A stretch of DNA of 64,000 nt from Phylloscopus collybita (Eukaryota; Chordata; Aves; Passeriformes; Phylloscopidae), in the NCBI GenBank assembly GCA_027886175.1, contig JAJNNQ010000024.1:29429001-29493000 (forward strand), given 5' to 3'. Positions 37,804 through 50,960 of this stretch are shown here, piece by piece (the first letter of the stretch is position 1; each line of letters starts with the position of its first letter). A model generated the notes under the pieces. That model did not search any database. It saw only the letters and a program-made list of their open reading frames with translations, and was not told the origin of the DNA. Made by a program: the position numbers and the translations under genes.

Positions 37804-39472
37804 TTTAGTGCTCAGAGAACCCAGAAGGAAAACAGAAACTACCTGTTTCGTTAATGACTGACTGCAATTGCCACGTGGGTCCCCTGCTGGGTGCTAAGTG
37901 ACCATGGAAATGCACACCATGGTCACACCGAGTGGGAGCTGAGAAGCTGAGGAGTGCTGTGCTGACATGGCCCTTCCCCTGTGTGGCTGGAGGCATTTGA
38001 CACCTAATCGTTTCTGATCCAAGCAGATGACCTTTCTGGGGAGTTGCTTTGTCACGGGCAAACACGAGGCCATATGGTACCAAGGTGTCTGGCAGGCTGT
38101 GGACTGTGGAGGTGAATGGAAGAGCTGGTGCTCAGATGGAGGTGGAAGAGCTGCCTCTTTTCAGTTGAAGTGCTCTTAATGTGAGGTTTTTGGAGCTCGC
38201 TCTTCAGTGTCTCCTGTCACTTCGTGACCTATCACTTCCTTTATCCTCAGGATTAATTTAATTTGAACATCAGGGTTTGCACCTTAACCTCCCAGTCTGC
38301 AGGGAGTGGGGAGAGGACCTGCATCTCAGTAAAATGCTAGCAGTGTCTGATACCATAAATCAGAGGATTTTAGAATCTGATGACAAACCGAATTCTTGTC
38401 AGAAAAGAGCAGAGCTGACCCCTCCCAACTGTCATCGAAGCTGGGTCATAAAAATCACAGCTGTCACCAAAGCATGCCGGGCCTCTGGGGGACATGCCAT
38501 CCTGGGGACTCATCTGCTGCTTCCATGGCCAAATTCCAAGCCCTCAGGCACATTCCACTTGACATTTTGTCACATCTCTTGCTGGTGCATCTGTTCGGGG
38601 GTATTAACTCTTCCTAAATCACTTTATCCCTTTTTTTTTTTTCTCAGAAAAAACAAGACTATGGGAGATCCTGAGGTCTGAGCAGTGGTCTGTGGCACAA
38701 AACAGAGTCCAAATGTTTAAAACTTGGCAGCATCTGGAGTAACTAATACTGTAGTAACTGTAGGCAATGTTTCTACAGCAACAACATCAGAAATACAACC
38801 TGTATTCACATAAACTTCAAAAAACAACTCTAGCTCACATTTGTATGCACAAATCTTCCCAGTTGTGTCTCTTTGAGCTTTGTCCACAGACGTATCTCTG
38901 TCTCCAAAGGAGATGGGTGAGCATCAAGTCAGGCCATGGTGACTGTGGACTGTACGCTCTGCAGTGGTGAAGTGCAAGAGCAGAGACATTGAGGCACCTT
39001 TCTCCAACCCTTTGGTGGGGCCCAGGCTCTGAGATGCCTCTGTGTGTGTGAATCAAAGTTTCTCTATCCCTCATGATCACGATAAGCAAGCACAGTAAGC
39101 AAAATTCACAGCCACCACTTGTCCAGCAGGGATGGCAGCGGAGAGCCTGTGTCTCCAGGCATCAGAGGGGCTGTAATGTGCCCAAGGGTCGGTGTTCCAG
39201 AATCACAAAATTTGAATGTGTGTGGGATAAAGGTCAGCTGGTTTTGCTAAGGATGGGGGAATGACAGCCATCTGGCCTAGGAGAATGTGGAGGGTATTTG
39301 CTGGACTTCTCATGTTACTAGTGACAAAACTTCTAAGAGTTTCTAAAAATAGTATGTGCTAATTTCTTTACATGCAGTGTCCTGCATCCGGGATGAGACT
39401 GTTCAGTACCTACTCTTGTGCTGGACAAGAGCTAATGAATAACCTAAAGGTCAATGTTAACACATAAATATA

Positions 39473-39522
39473 GCAATAATAGTAACAACAATAATAACAA
39501 TGACAATAACAACAATTGAATA
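39473..39522 (+). repeat. Imperfect (AAT/AAC)n trinucleotide repeat
   Basis: CAATAATAGTAACAACAATA then ATAACAATGACAATAACAAC, a decayed trinucleotide repeat of about 50 bases. Confidence 0.8.
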
Positions 39523-42409
39523 ATAAAAGCTAATTAATAAAGCAATACCCAATACTCCCCCCACAAAGCCTTGCTTGAATATGGGTCTCTTTAACAGCAA
39601 AACTGTAAGGTCCAAAGTGTTCAGTGCACATTGTATTCCTGCTATACAGACAAAATAATGTATGATACTATGGATGGAGTAAAAAGTTTGCAGTTTGTAG
39701 CAAAGGAAGGCATGAGACAAAAGCTACTTAAGTTAAACAACAAAGTTTTTTGAACTTCCTGAATCATGCTCTTCACAAATCATGTGAATCTGGGAAAATT
39801 TGGAAGTTTTGGAGGATTCATTTGCTTGTGGAGTTAGGAAAGGATAGAGCCATGGGAAAATGTTGAAACTTGCAAATGCCTATTTAGTTTTCAGGATGAG
39901 AGTCCACAGTTTGTAAATCAAGGGCTCAGAGAAAGTCACGCTGAACTTCTCAGTAGAAACCTTACCTCCCTTTGCCCTCAGCACGGTGCAAATGCCCTCT
40001 GTTCTGTATAACTCTCTAAATGAGCAAGAGCTGAAAGCAGATTCTGCTCATCCGGATTTTGCCGGTTCCCTGCAGGTATCAGAAGGGTTTCTCTTTGGTG
40101 TTCTGGTGACCAGACATGTTCTAGTGTGCTTTCAGGCTTTTAGGGTAAGAAGTAACATTAGTTTTCTTGCTTTGCTTTTCCTTGAGGGCTGAGAAACCAC
40201 AGAAAATAAAAGGCAGCTCTTTGAGCGGGAGCTGGTCTGTGCTCCAAAGCACTTCTGCTGCAGGTGGCTGGGGGTGATCCCTGTGCCCCTTTGTTCAGGG
40301 TCACAGTCCCTGGCTCACTCGAGGTGCAAATGGGGTCACAAGCTCACACTGGCACATTTCACCTTCTGCAGTACAGGGAACACTTTGTTTGCAGGGAGAC
40401 TTCCCTACTCCTGTTGGGATGTGGGCACAGGGCTTGTCAGAAGACTCTGCCGTGCCCTGCCCTTGGCTTTGTTCAGGCTTGGCCTTGGAACTGAATGTGA
40501 AATGGTGTAGACAACATGTGTACCACAGGTCAGTGATGCACAGAAGGTCTCAGCAGACCGCCTGGTGGGCCCTTCTTCCCTGCAATCTGTGAAAATACTC
40601 CCAAGAGTGACTTGAGAAGGTTCTGAACAATTACTAAAATTAAACATACTGAGGTCCACAGACCAGGTACATTTTACTGAAGAGTTTAAAAAATACCTGC
40701 TGAAGAGAGTTCTAAGCTATTCCTCTTGCTATTTCATGGGTCCTGGAAGAGTGAGACAGTTCCAGATAACTGGGAAAAAAGCTCATTGTTGTTCCTGTGT
40801 TCACGGGGATAAATGGGATTGCTCAAGCATACACAGGCACATTAACCTGGCATCAGTCCCAGGGAAAATTATACAAAGACACAGGAGACATGGCTGGTAA
40901 GGAATTAAAGGATACTGATACAATTAAATACCACTGGTATCATAATAGGGAGAGCAAATCCTGTTGGAAAAAATTAACATCTCTTTTTAGAGAGTGATTA
41001 TGAAGTGACTGATAAAAGTATGCTTGCTGGCCAAGGCACTTGATTTTGTGTGATAACTTTCTGATGTAAGCTTCAACTCCTACAAATGTTGAAAATTGTT
41101 GGTAAAGAATCTTCCTCTGAAACTGTGGAGATTTCTTTCTCTCTGTCTTTGTCTCTCTCTTTCTTTAATGGGAGCTTGTTTTGTATAGGATTTTTCCCAT
41201 TTGAAGAATCAAAACCATATGTTTTAGTTTTGGTGTATATTGAAATCTTTCAGTTTCCTAAAGGTAGGCAAAGCCTAACCATAGCTGTGTCTGAACTCCC
41301 ATTCTTTCTGAGGAAAATCATGAGGACTCTCAGTGCTTACCTGAGCAACTTTGAGTTTATCAGTCTGCAACTAAATCAGTCAGACAGTGGATTTCCTCAG
41401 CAGGCCTCTGGAGTTAGAACAGCAAATCTAAAGAAGGAATCAATAGCTTTGAAAGCTCCAGGCCTCTGAAGCTGGAGCCTAAACCAATCTATACCAAATG
41501 GAAAGGGGAAAGAGAGCTTACCAGGCACTTTCCCAGTAGCACCTTATCTGCTAAGCCTTCTACTGCAAAACTCTCCTTTGAAAACAGCTGTTTCAGGCAA
41601 CCATTGCAAGCACGAGACTAGTTGCAGTAGTGCTCTGACTTCTGAGAGCAGTGTGCAATGCTGCTGAGGATTCATAAGACCCTCTTTGGTGGCACCACAG
41701 CTCGGTGCTGCCACAGGCAGCCTCCACCCTGCATTGTCACAGAGGTCTCACCTCTGGCAGCACATGCTGTGAGGTGGGTGGGTTAGAGTACTGCAGCCCA
41801 ACACAGCACAGTGGAAGGACATCAGTGCTGTTACCCACCCACATTAGCTTGAAGTTTGGTCTTTAGGTTCTGTAAGTTTTCCATAAGTTGCTTTCAAGGG
41901 GGAAAATGAGAGCGTAAAGGTCCTTGTTCCTCTTCATCCCCGTTCCCTCTCACCCCCATTGTCTCCTCATTACCTCTGAGGCTTTCTCACTTTTCTCCCT
42001 ATCCTCAGAAACCCTGAGTGGTTCTTCCCTCCCCATTCCCTAAGATTCTTCCTTCCCAAACTGCCTTTACCCTTTTTTCTCTTCTGTTCGTCCCTTTCAT
42101 TTTCCTTCCTGGCCACCCACTGTCCTCATCTTTTCCACCTCTGAGATTCCCAACTGTGGCAGGTTTCCACGTTCCTCATCCTTGCTCCTGCTAGCTGCTG
42201 TTTTAACCTCTTGAAAACAATCTCTTACTCTCCCATATCCTTTAACCTGTTGCATCTGGAAGCTGGTGGTGTCACAGCTGCAGTGGAGAAGGGGCCTCCA
42301 GCGAGCTGCCCACTCCGAGGGCTGCCACTGCAGCCTCGCCAGCTCTCACTCTGCTCCTCAGCTGCCAGGTCGAAGGGTGGGCTTCTTTTTCCTTCTTGGG
42401 GATAGCTGT
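39523..42409. other. Intergenic, nothing recognised
   Basis: No gene or known repeat family. A TCTC/TTTC-rich patch lies at about 41130-41165 and a pyrimidine-rich stretch at 41920-42110. The overlapping plus-strand frames at 40264-40592 show no family resemblance. Confidence 0.55.
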
Positions 42410-42625
42410 GAGGCTATTTTGAATATTGCATCAATTGCCATTCATTGGTTACTCCTGAGCTGCTCTGATCCAAAAGGAGAGGAAATCAAATGCAACTGTG
42501 TTGATCCCGGGTTTGCTGCTTTTATCCTTCAAAAGGCGTTTAAGAAGTCACGCGCATATGGCAGTGAAGAACCATCACAGAACAGGATCGCATGTTGCAT
42601 AGTAAATATTGACAGATATGCAGCA
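42410..42625. promoter_or_regulatory. Candidate cis-regulatory element (CpG-containing, E-box and CCAAT-like motifs)
   Basis: Contains ATTGG (reverse CCAAT, 42444-42448), CACGCGCATATGG with E-box CATATG at 42555-42560, and several CpGs, unlike the surrounding desert. It lies inside a 161-codon open frame (42266-42751 plus) that has no recognisable domain or splice context; an unrecognised exon cannot be fully excluded. Confidence 0.22.
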
Positions 42626-44186
42626 GATTTCTGTCCCACTCCTTTCTTTTGCTCTCTCTCTTCCTCTCTTCATTCTTCTATCTCAACAGCCAGCCCTGTT
42701 TCTGCTTTCTTCCATCTGGCAGCTCTCACAATAATCTCACCCACCTGTTAAATGAGAGAACGTCAAGTTAAATTTACAACAGGGCCTGGAAACAGGATGC
42801 TACAGAAAAGTATTTTAATTAAAATCCTCTAATTGAATGCATGCTTCCTTGTGAAAAGGGAGCTGCCAAGAAGAGCTTGATGTCACCACCTCTACCCCCA
42901 TTTGCCACAAAAGGAGAGCAATTGAAACCAGCTCTCAAGGTGGAAAGAGGAAAGGGCACTTCCAGGGAGTTTTCCAGGGTCACCCTTGCAAAACTGTTGG
43001 ATGGCTCATGGGAAGCTTTTGCCCTTTCACCAGAATCAGAGGTGAGGATGGTACAACAGCTGCACTGCTTCTGTCAGGCACTTTGCAGAGTAAGAAGCTA
43101 TCACGTGTGTGTAAGGATGGGGGCAATATATGTGTGAAACCTGAACTCTGGATAGAAATATGACAAATATAATTCCTGTCTAATGCAGAGATCACCATTG
43201 CACACACTCTTCTGGGAACACTGTGCTGTGCTTTGCTAGACAATTAAGTGGGATTTGAGGACCTGGTTTGCTGCAGTTGCTGGAATAGACAAAAGAATGG
43301 AGAGCAAAAGGTTGATATGGAAAGGAAGGTGGCAAGGCACATCAAGAGACAAATGTCTGGGTTTCCCATCCAGAGAGTCTGGATGACCATACCTGGTGCA
43401 GCTGTTTGGTAACTCCAGACACAGCCCAGAGAGAGAGAAATAACAGGGTGAGTCGGTCCAAAGAGGCAAAGGTGGGAGGCAGGAGGAAGTATTTAGGGAG
43501 AAGAGGGAATTAGCAAGTGCTGTAGAACTGCGTCACTGCCATGTAACTCTAGCTCTTCTAAATACTATGCAAATCCATCAACACCATATACTTCCTGTAG
43601 GCATGAAACCTCTGACTTCTCTTTCCTTGTTAGACAGTGGTGAACTGTTACGAAAAGCCAGTTACAGAGGGTAAAATGCACAGCACATGCCTCTCTCTAC
43701 CCAAAGGCACAGTGACACCAATAACAATTAGCGACATTCTGCAATATTTACAGGTTTTTCCATTAAGCTGCCCACAACACGTGGAGGGGAAGTTTGGCAC
43801 CACCTCATTCCTGTGCCTCCAGGCTGGTAAAGGTCATTTCCCGCAGGCCTCAGGTCACAGAGCAGAGAAGTTCCCGGCACCCTCAGGTGTTAGCCAGCCC
43901 TCCTTCCCTGACAACAGAGAATCCTTTCATAAAACACATTTATTTTACATTTTGATATTTTAATGCTTCATTGGCCTATTTAGAAATTGGAAAATCTTAC
44001 ATCCCCTCTTGAGAAATCTGGCAGGCACGTTTGGCTCATGCTGGGAAAGCAAAACCACTGGCAAACCCTCCAGCCTTTGCTGAAATTTAAAAAGGACAGT
44101 CCAAGTGTTAAAGGCATTTTGAAAAGGCATTCCTTTTGGGAGTGCTGGGGACTCAAAGAATGAAGGAATGAAGTCCTAGAGAAGAG

Positions 44187-44192
<6 letters not shown>
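42626..44192. other. Intergenic, nothing recognised
   Basis: No gene or known repeat family. Open frames of about 100 codons on both strands without resemblance to any family. Confidence 0.55.

Positions 44193-44262
<70 letters not shown>
44193..44262 (+). repeat. (TA)21 microsatellite joined to a run of 28 T
   Basis: Twenty-one TA units at 44193-44234 abut 28 T at 44235-44262. The minus-strand open frame with YIYI and KKKK repeats is an artefact. On the minus strand this reads poly(A) then TATA, a common decay pattern of retroposon tails, but no retroposed body is recognised beside it. Confidence 0.97.
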
Positions 44263-44269
<7 letters not shown>

Positions 44270-47200
44270 GGAAACTCTGGGTTGCAAGGATGACTTCCAA
44301 GACAAAAAATACAACTCCCCAAAATGGTACACAGGTCAGGGGTTTAGGGTAATGGAGAACAGAAAAGCCAGTGGGTAGGCTAAGGGTAGGGACAGTGGCT
44401 GGAGAGAAGATCTTCAGATGGATTGGAAAGGAACTACTGGCAATAGAGATGACTCTGCCAGGCAGAGCTCAAAATGGGTATTTTTATACACATATCTTCT
44501 GCAACCCATGATAATGGCAATGTCCTACAGATGCTTAACATGTGTTTTAAAGAACACCTAGTGAAAAGGTTCACTGGCTGAAGGACAATTCTAGTCTTAA
44601 ACTACCACATGAAAATAGAAAAATTCCCTTGAGAACTGAACAATTTTTTGTAAAAACATTACTTTATATCTGTATGAACCACAGTGTGCTACAAAAGGTA
44701 TTAAATGAGCTTGGAAGCAGGGTTCAGATCCTCAGCTGATGAAACATTTCTGTAGTTTGAAAAACTTGCATTTTGCTTCCTAGGAAATCTCAGGAGTTTG
44801 CAGGCGTATGATGAAATGGTAAAATTCTGCCTTAAATCCTTTAAGTAACCTACAGCATCAGGAGTGTTCAGCCATTCACCTAATTTAGACCACATGAACC
44901 TCGTAAGCAATTTTCAAGCAGTCAGAAGGCAACAGCTCAGCAGCAAGAGACAGCAAAACAGAGCTGGTGCCACACTACCAGCCTTGCACAGTGTGCTCAG
45001 AGTGCCAGGAATATTCTTTCCTGCACAGTTGTTATCAGGCTGTTAAGCTGATATATAAAAGAGTGAGAAGTGTTGTCACTTGCAGCTGGGATCAACAAGG
45101 CTGATTGAGCTCCAGAGCAGTGGCTATAAGTAGGAGAGTCAGTGTCATTGTCAAGGAAGTTTTAAAAGTGAAATAAAAGAAATGAAAGAAATAAATGGGG
45201 ATTCAGAGAGCGCAAGACTGAAAGGAAATTCCCTGCAATCATTTAGGAATTCCCTGATGCTTATGATGGAGAAAGGGTAAATGTGAGCAGTCTCAGAGAC
45301 TGTGTAAGACCCTATTGCTGTTCCAATGAAGGAAACACTCACCTGGATTCAAGTAGTGCCCAGCTGAGGAGCTGTTTGCAAGGGGAGGTGAGACGGGTCG
45401 ATGGGTGGTTGTTTTGGATCTCCTGGTAAAGCCCAGCCCTGTGCTGCAGCTGACCTAGAGAACTGGGGGCTTCTCTAGGTGCTCATAAGAGGCAACCCTG
45501 CCAGCATGCATGGAGGGCATCTGGTTGCCTTCTTGTGGCTTTTGGCAGCCTCAGTAATTGCAGACAGCATCTGAGAAAGAAGTGGCAACTGAGCTCGCTG
45601 CTCACTTCTCAGAGCTGTCACTCCGAGTTGGATGTGATGCCCAGCTGTGTGGCCAGAGCCCTGCGTGGGTGTGAGAAGCTGGCCCTGTCTTTGTCAGCCT
45701 GCATCTGCTCTCTGGGGACCCAGCTCCAGTTTCTAATGCTGCCAGGCTGGTGTTCCTCGCTGCTCCACTGACTGCTTCTAAGGAAAATGTTAATCACGGG
45801 GATTAGTTACAAAGAAAAGACTGTGAAGCCCAAACCACTCAGGTTTGTAGCATTGCTACTGGCACACTCCCGCGCTTGAAGCATGTCTGAGTCACTACCA
45901 TCAGATAAATGAGCATAATGTTTCTGTTGAGGGAGCACTGAATTCTGCAAATATTAAGGTTTTAATGGAAGAACTCATCTAATGTGGGTGCATCTCTGGG
46001 GATACCACATTGTCAAACATGGAGTGGGAGCCAGAGATAAGGGTGCTCTAGAAGACCCTGGAGAGGCCCTGGAAGTCACCCACGTTGTGACACTATCAAA
46101 GGGCTCATTTGAATGAAGATAGAAATCTCTGGATTGCATACAGCTGCAGATGGATCTGTGCCCACTACTAGAACGTATCAAAGTGCTTGAACACTTTGGG
46201 GTGTTTGAGGTCTGGAGAGGGCATGAGCACTTCCCATTGCTTAGCACTTGCTTATTCTTCTCCCAGGAAGTGGGTGCAAGCTCCAGAGGAGTGGGCTGGA
46301 CCCATCATCCCTAACCTGCAGCTGTAAGCACCCATCCCTCTGCCTGCCAAGGACCATATGCTGCAGGGATTAGTGTTGGATAATGTAAGGAAGAATCCCA
46401 GGTGTTGTTCAGAAAAAAGGTTTGACTCTTTCCCTAGCAAGAGGTTGTATTGGAATTTTTCTCACACAGTCTAAGTTCACAGCTTATTTTGGTGACCAGC
46501 TGCCTAGAGCCAAGCTGTGTTGCTGGGTTCTGGGAACATCTTCAATTTTTCTTGTGCTTTTGAAAGGTGATGAAGAACTGTGCACTCCCAATCCCATCAA
46601 TGCCCTCAGTGACACTTTTTCTGAGTTGATTGTGTGCTCTGTCAAGTTCCTTGCTCCTTGACAATGGTGACAAAGAGCAGGGAAGCAGCCCCAACCCCTC
46701 CAAGGCTCTTCCCCCTCCTCTCTCACAATTTTCCTCAATGATGTGCACCCCTCATCTCCTCTGCAGCTCTTTGCCATTCACATCCTCATTCTGGACCATC
46801 CTCTTCCTGCATCATCCTTCTCTATGCTCCATCCAACTCACCCATGTCACTGGACTGGTTTTGGCCTCTTCCCTCCTGCACTCTGGACCCTCTTGTGTGC
46901 CTCCAAGCTGTGAACTTAGCTAAACACAGCTCCCCATGTTGCCCTCTCTCCCTGCCCTACTCCTCAGGCTTCCCCTAATCCCCTGTCCGGATTTTAAAGA
47001 AGCTGCCCCTTCCCTCTGCCTTTTGAGGCTCATTCTCCTCCAGTTCTAAGTGACCTGCTGCCTCTTAGAGGCTTTCATTTCCACGAGCATCCAGTCAGTG
47101 GAAGACAACTTGGCCGAGGATGGCCTCAGTCCAAAGTTACTGGGAAAAACTGCTGTTTGTCAAGAGTCTGATAGCAAATATTGGAAGATGGAGCTGTTTC

Positions 47201-48813
47201 AGTTACTGTCAGCTTGTGTCAGCCGATCCTGAGGGAAAAGCATTAATATTGGATAATTCAAGACTCATCAGACATAGTCTTCTCTCTTGTTCTTTGCTTG
47301 GGCTCCCTGCTTTCTCCTGAAGGTTGCTCAGCCTTTCCTCTCTTCTCAATGGCTTTTGCTTTTCTTTTTCCTTACCACTATTTTCTCCCTGGTGTTCAGA
47401 TTATAATGAGGAGTAAATGATCTAAATTGAAAACAAAAGAAAAATAATGAGTCTCAAAAAACACCCTCAAGAAAATGTCCATTTACAATTAGAGAAAAAG
47501 ATGATCGTGAGCTGAACGAATCTTGGAGAAAGACTCAAAAACAAACTGCATATGAAACTGCAAACAGGGTGGAGGGGGAAGAAAAAGGAAAATGCATGAC
47601 AAATCCACATGAAGTGTCCCAGACAGCTTTTGTCTGCACAGAAATGGTTTTATGGGATTCTCTGCAGAAAAAGGAACAAAAAAAAATTAAGGAGTTGGGT
47701 TCAAAAGATCAAGTTGCATTTTCATTGATCTCAGACTTGTAAGAGCTGCCTCATCAATCACAGTTGCTTAAAAATTCCTATTAATGGCCTCAAGTGCTGG
47801 GGCTGCCCATATGGTTCATCTTTGTAGCATTTGAGCAACTCCCTGGGAGCAGTATGAGATCTGTCAGTGTCAGAGCCAGGCACTCTGTGCTCATCCCTGC
47901 ATTCCTGCAAGTGGTGTAAGGAGAACAACTATCACCACAAGCCTGAGGAGCTCCATATGATCCAGGACACAAGTAGCAAGAGAGGATGAGAAAAGAATAA
48001 ACCCCAAATTATTTGGCTTTCAGAGATACTGGAGAACTGCAGACCTGGGTGAAAGTCCCAGTCTGCAGTCCAGGGGGTGTAGGGGACAGCCTCAAGCCAA
48101 GGTGCTGCGTGGCATTGCACAGGAGTGAATACCCTTTCCTTCTTCTCAAGGAGCTGAGAAGAACATGGTTGGTGGAGGCATTCAGACTGGACAGGAAAAT
48201 TCAGAGGGCGTTCCCCCAGCATTGTTCTGAATGATGTGGATTAACTCTGGGGTAGGCTGGAAGTCTTGTCAGGTACAGCTGGAGCTTGTCTTGTTCTGAG
48301 CAGCAAAGTGAGCGTGGTGCTCAGACAGAGCTCTGCAGTGTCCAGGCAGGAGCTGTGCCCCTCCCTGCTGCCTCATGCCCTTGGGCACCTCATGTGCTTG
48401 GATGTTGGCTGCTTCCTTTGCCATTGGACATCCATAGTAGTATGGGTAGAATACTGGGAATGCTCTTGATGAGCACATTTCCCCTATTCCAGAGGACTAA
48501 GCCATCCAGCCAAACTGACTTCATGCCCTCAATGATGTCAGTTTTCCTTGGAGACAATTCAGATCCAAAATTCAACAGATCTGTCTCTCTAGTGGGCACA
48601 ATCTTTTCTTTGTAGTAAGTTCTCCTTTCTTGCACTGGAGAATTGTCATGAGGACACAGTTTTGAACTGGATCTTCAACTCAAGTCCACATTGGATTTAA
48701 GTAACAACAAAACAATGTACAGAACAGTACACTGAAGATATCTGTGCCTGTTTTTGGTAGGAGTTAAAGCATTCACTTTGCCACTGTTGTTCCAGAAGCT
48801 GAGATGTGTTTTC
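44263..48813. other. Intergenic, nothing recognised
   Basis: Single-copy-looking DNA with a pyrimidine-rich stretch at 46680-46990 and an A-rich one at 47430-47700. No supported gene. Confidence 0.55.
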
Positions 48814-49254
48814 AGAGGCATGGAACAACTCTCCTGTGAGGAAAGGTTGAGGGGGTTGGAGCTGTTTATCCCAGAGAAGTGAAGGCCCTAGGAAGACCTT
48901 AGAGCAGCCTTCAAGCTCCTAAAAGGGGCCCACAAGAAAGGTGGGGACAGACATTTTAGTAGGGTCTGTTGTGATATGAAAAGGGGTAATGGTTTTAAAC
49001 TAAAAGAGGGTAGATATGGACTAGATATATGGCAGATCTGTTGTTTGGGTTTTTTTACAGTGAGGGTGATGAAACACAAGAAGAGGTTGCTCAGAGAAGT
49101 GGTGGATGCCCCATGCCTGGAAATATTCAAGGTCAGGTCTGGCGGGTTTCTGAGCACCCTGGTAAAGTTAAAGATGTTCCTGCTTATTACAGAGGGTTGG
49201 ACTAGATGACTTTTAAAGGTCCCTTCCAACTCAAACCACTCTATGATTCTATGA
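48814..49254 (+). repeat. CR1 LINE, 3' portion
   Basis: About 440 bp of CR1: CTCCTGTGAGGAAAGGTTGA, the end of ORF2 (DNA for LSYEERLR-like sequence), GGTTTTAAACTAAAAGAGGG, GAGAAGTGGTGGATGCCCCA, then TTGGACTAGATGACTTTTAA, AGGTCCCTTCCAACTC, and a 3' end of two ATTCTATG-type units. It is the best preserved CR1 in the window but has internal stops and is 5'-truncated, hence immobile. Confidence 0.95.
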
Positions 49255-49390
49255 CAGGTATAGTTGAACAGTTTTTTGGAATCTGAAGTAAACATCAGGG
49301 ACCAGCAGATTGCTGCTTTCATGGAGAAGTTTTAATGTGAGCCATGAATGTTGACATATTTTTTCACCACTCTACCCTTATTGGAATGGA

Positions 49391-49637
49391 ATAAAGCTGC
49401 ATCAGGTGGAATTCAGCTTGGATGTCAGGAAAAAGTTCTTCAGTGAGAAGGTGAAGTTCCTCAGTCACAAGAAGAGGCTCCCCAGGGAAGTGATCACAGC
49501 ACCAAGCCTCTAGAAAGAACATCTGTATGAAGCTCTCAGTAGTGTTGTTTAGTTTTAGTCATTTCTGGGAGGAGCTGGGTGTTGGAATTGATGATCTTTA
49601 TGAGTCTCTTCCAAGTTGAGATATTCTACAGCTCTGA
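49391..49637 (+). repeat. Second CR1 LINE fragment
   Basis: Starts ATAAAGCTGCATCAGGTGGA, then AGCTTGGATGTCAGGAAAAA, CTCCCCAGGGAAGTGATCAC and GTTGGAATTGATGATCTTTA, ending TTCCAAGTTGAGATATTCTA. This is the CR1 3' region, more diverged than the copy ending 137 bases upstream, so a separate older insertion is likely. Confidence 0.85.
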
Positions 49638-50939
49638 GTTGTGGCAGAGCAAGTAGGAGCCATCAATACTGCCAGGAGATCCTTTGAATTTGCAGGGTCT
49701 TGCTGCAGAGAAATCTGCAAGGGGAGAGGAACATTCACAATCCCTACTCCCCCCATGCTCTTGGTTTATCCCCCAAAGGCATCACAGTTTATTAAAAAAG
49801 GTAAATGCATGTAGCTGAATGAGGCCAGTAGAGGGTCAGAGAGTGATCACTTCTTCTTCATGTGGGCTAAGAGTTACACAGGATGCAAAGCTTGGCTCCT
49901 GCTCATGCCATGCCAGGGCTGAGTGAGGAAGCACCTCCTCAGGTCTGAGCACAGATGCCATGAGAAAAGTCACTTGCCCCAGAAGCAGCTGAGCTGACAT
50001 CAGCAGCATCAACCCCTGCTCTTCAGAGAGCCAGCCTGCCACAGAGAGGTGCTTCCAAGCAGGATTAAACCTGTTGGACTGGGGTCTGCCACATCTCAGG
50101 GACATGCACACTCATTCTTTGTATGCCCCCTGCACACATGGACACAGCACAGCTCCTTCAGCTCCTTTACAGTCGAGCTGTTTGCAATGCTCAATTTCAG
50201 TGCACATCCACTATTTCACACATTTTCACCTAACCTCAAATGCTTACGCAACAAATTTTTGAGGGACAAAAGAGGTTGCCTGCCTTTTCTGGATATCTTT
50301 TTCTTGCTAGTTCTATGAAGTTTCTCTCTTTGTAGCTTCAAATAAGCCATGCTGATTATTTTTGCTTGGCCAGTTTGATCCTGCATTGTACTCACAGGAG
50401 CAAGAATATTTTTTTCTGGTGGCTGCCTCAGGATCCCGGCAAGATGCCATAGTCTGTGCGATGAGAAATAGTGACCTCATGGATAGGGGAAGGAAAAGAG
50501 GAGGCAAGACTGAATTTTTGGTTTTCTGCATTTAAATCCCATCAGGCTTTGTGTTTTCATTTCAAATTCTTTCCAAAATACTGTATCTATTTTCTTCCAG
50601 GATACTATGACTGAAATGACTTTATGCTTTTCCTCCAATGATTATTTTTTTAAACCAAAAGAAATTATTTGTTTTCTGAAGGATTTAAAACTTATCCAAT
50701 AAAAAGAAAATCCAAAAATAAAGAAGAAAAGAAAGGGTAATAATTGAGTGCTGTAGAAATCAGCAGGTCACAAAAGAGTTAAGGTTCCTTACACATGGCC
50801 AAGTTAAATAAGACCTGGATGGACACATGGTTCTCCCCCCAGCAGCCCCTGAACTCCGGGGTGTGGGCTTGTGAAATGCCTGGGAGGCAAAGTTGGCCCC
50901 CATTGTGTCTTGTTTAATTTGGCTGCTTGAAGTACTCAC
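49638..50939. other. Intergenic, nothing recognised
   Basis: No gene or known repeat family identified. Confidence 0.55.
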
Positions 50940-50960
50940 TTTTTTTTTTTTTTTTTTTTT
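50940..50960 (+). repeat. Poly(T) run
   Basis: Twenty-one T. On the minus strand it ends an open frame of 142 codons (51342-50914), giving the superficial look of a retroposed transcript with a poly(A) tail, but no poly(A) signal precedes it. Confidence 0.9.

Larger units (their letters stand above)
36021..39472. other. Intergenic with two poly(A) runs, no gene recognised
   Basis: Holds 19 A at 36318-36336 followed by CAAA repeats to about 36365, and 18 A at 37786-37803. Neither run follows a recognisable SINE or processed transcript. Open frames (up to 134 codons at 38277-38681) have no family resemblance. Confidence 0.55.

Noticed and set aside
39188..39245. Possible minus-strand CR1 end beginning AGAATCACAAAATTTGAATG
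   Set aside because: Only the first nine bases fit the CR1 terminus; the following sequence diverges too much to call.
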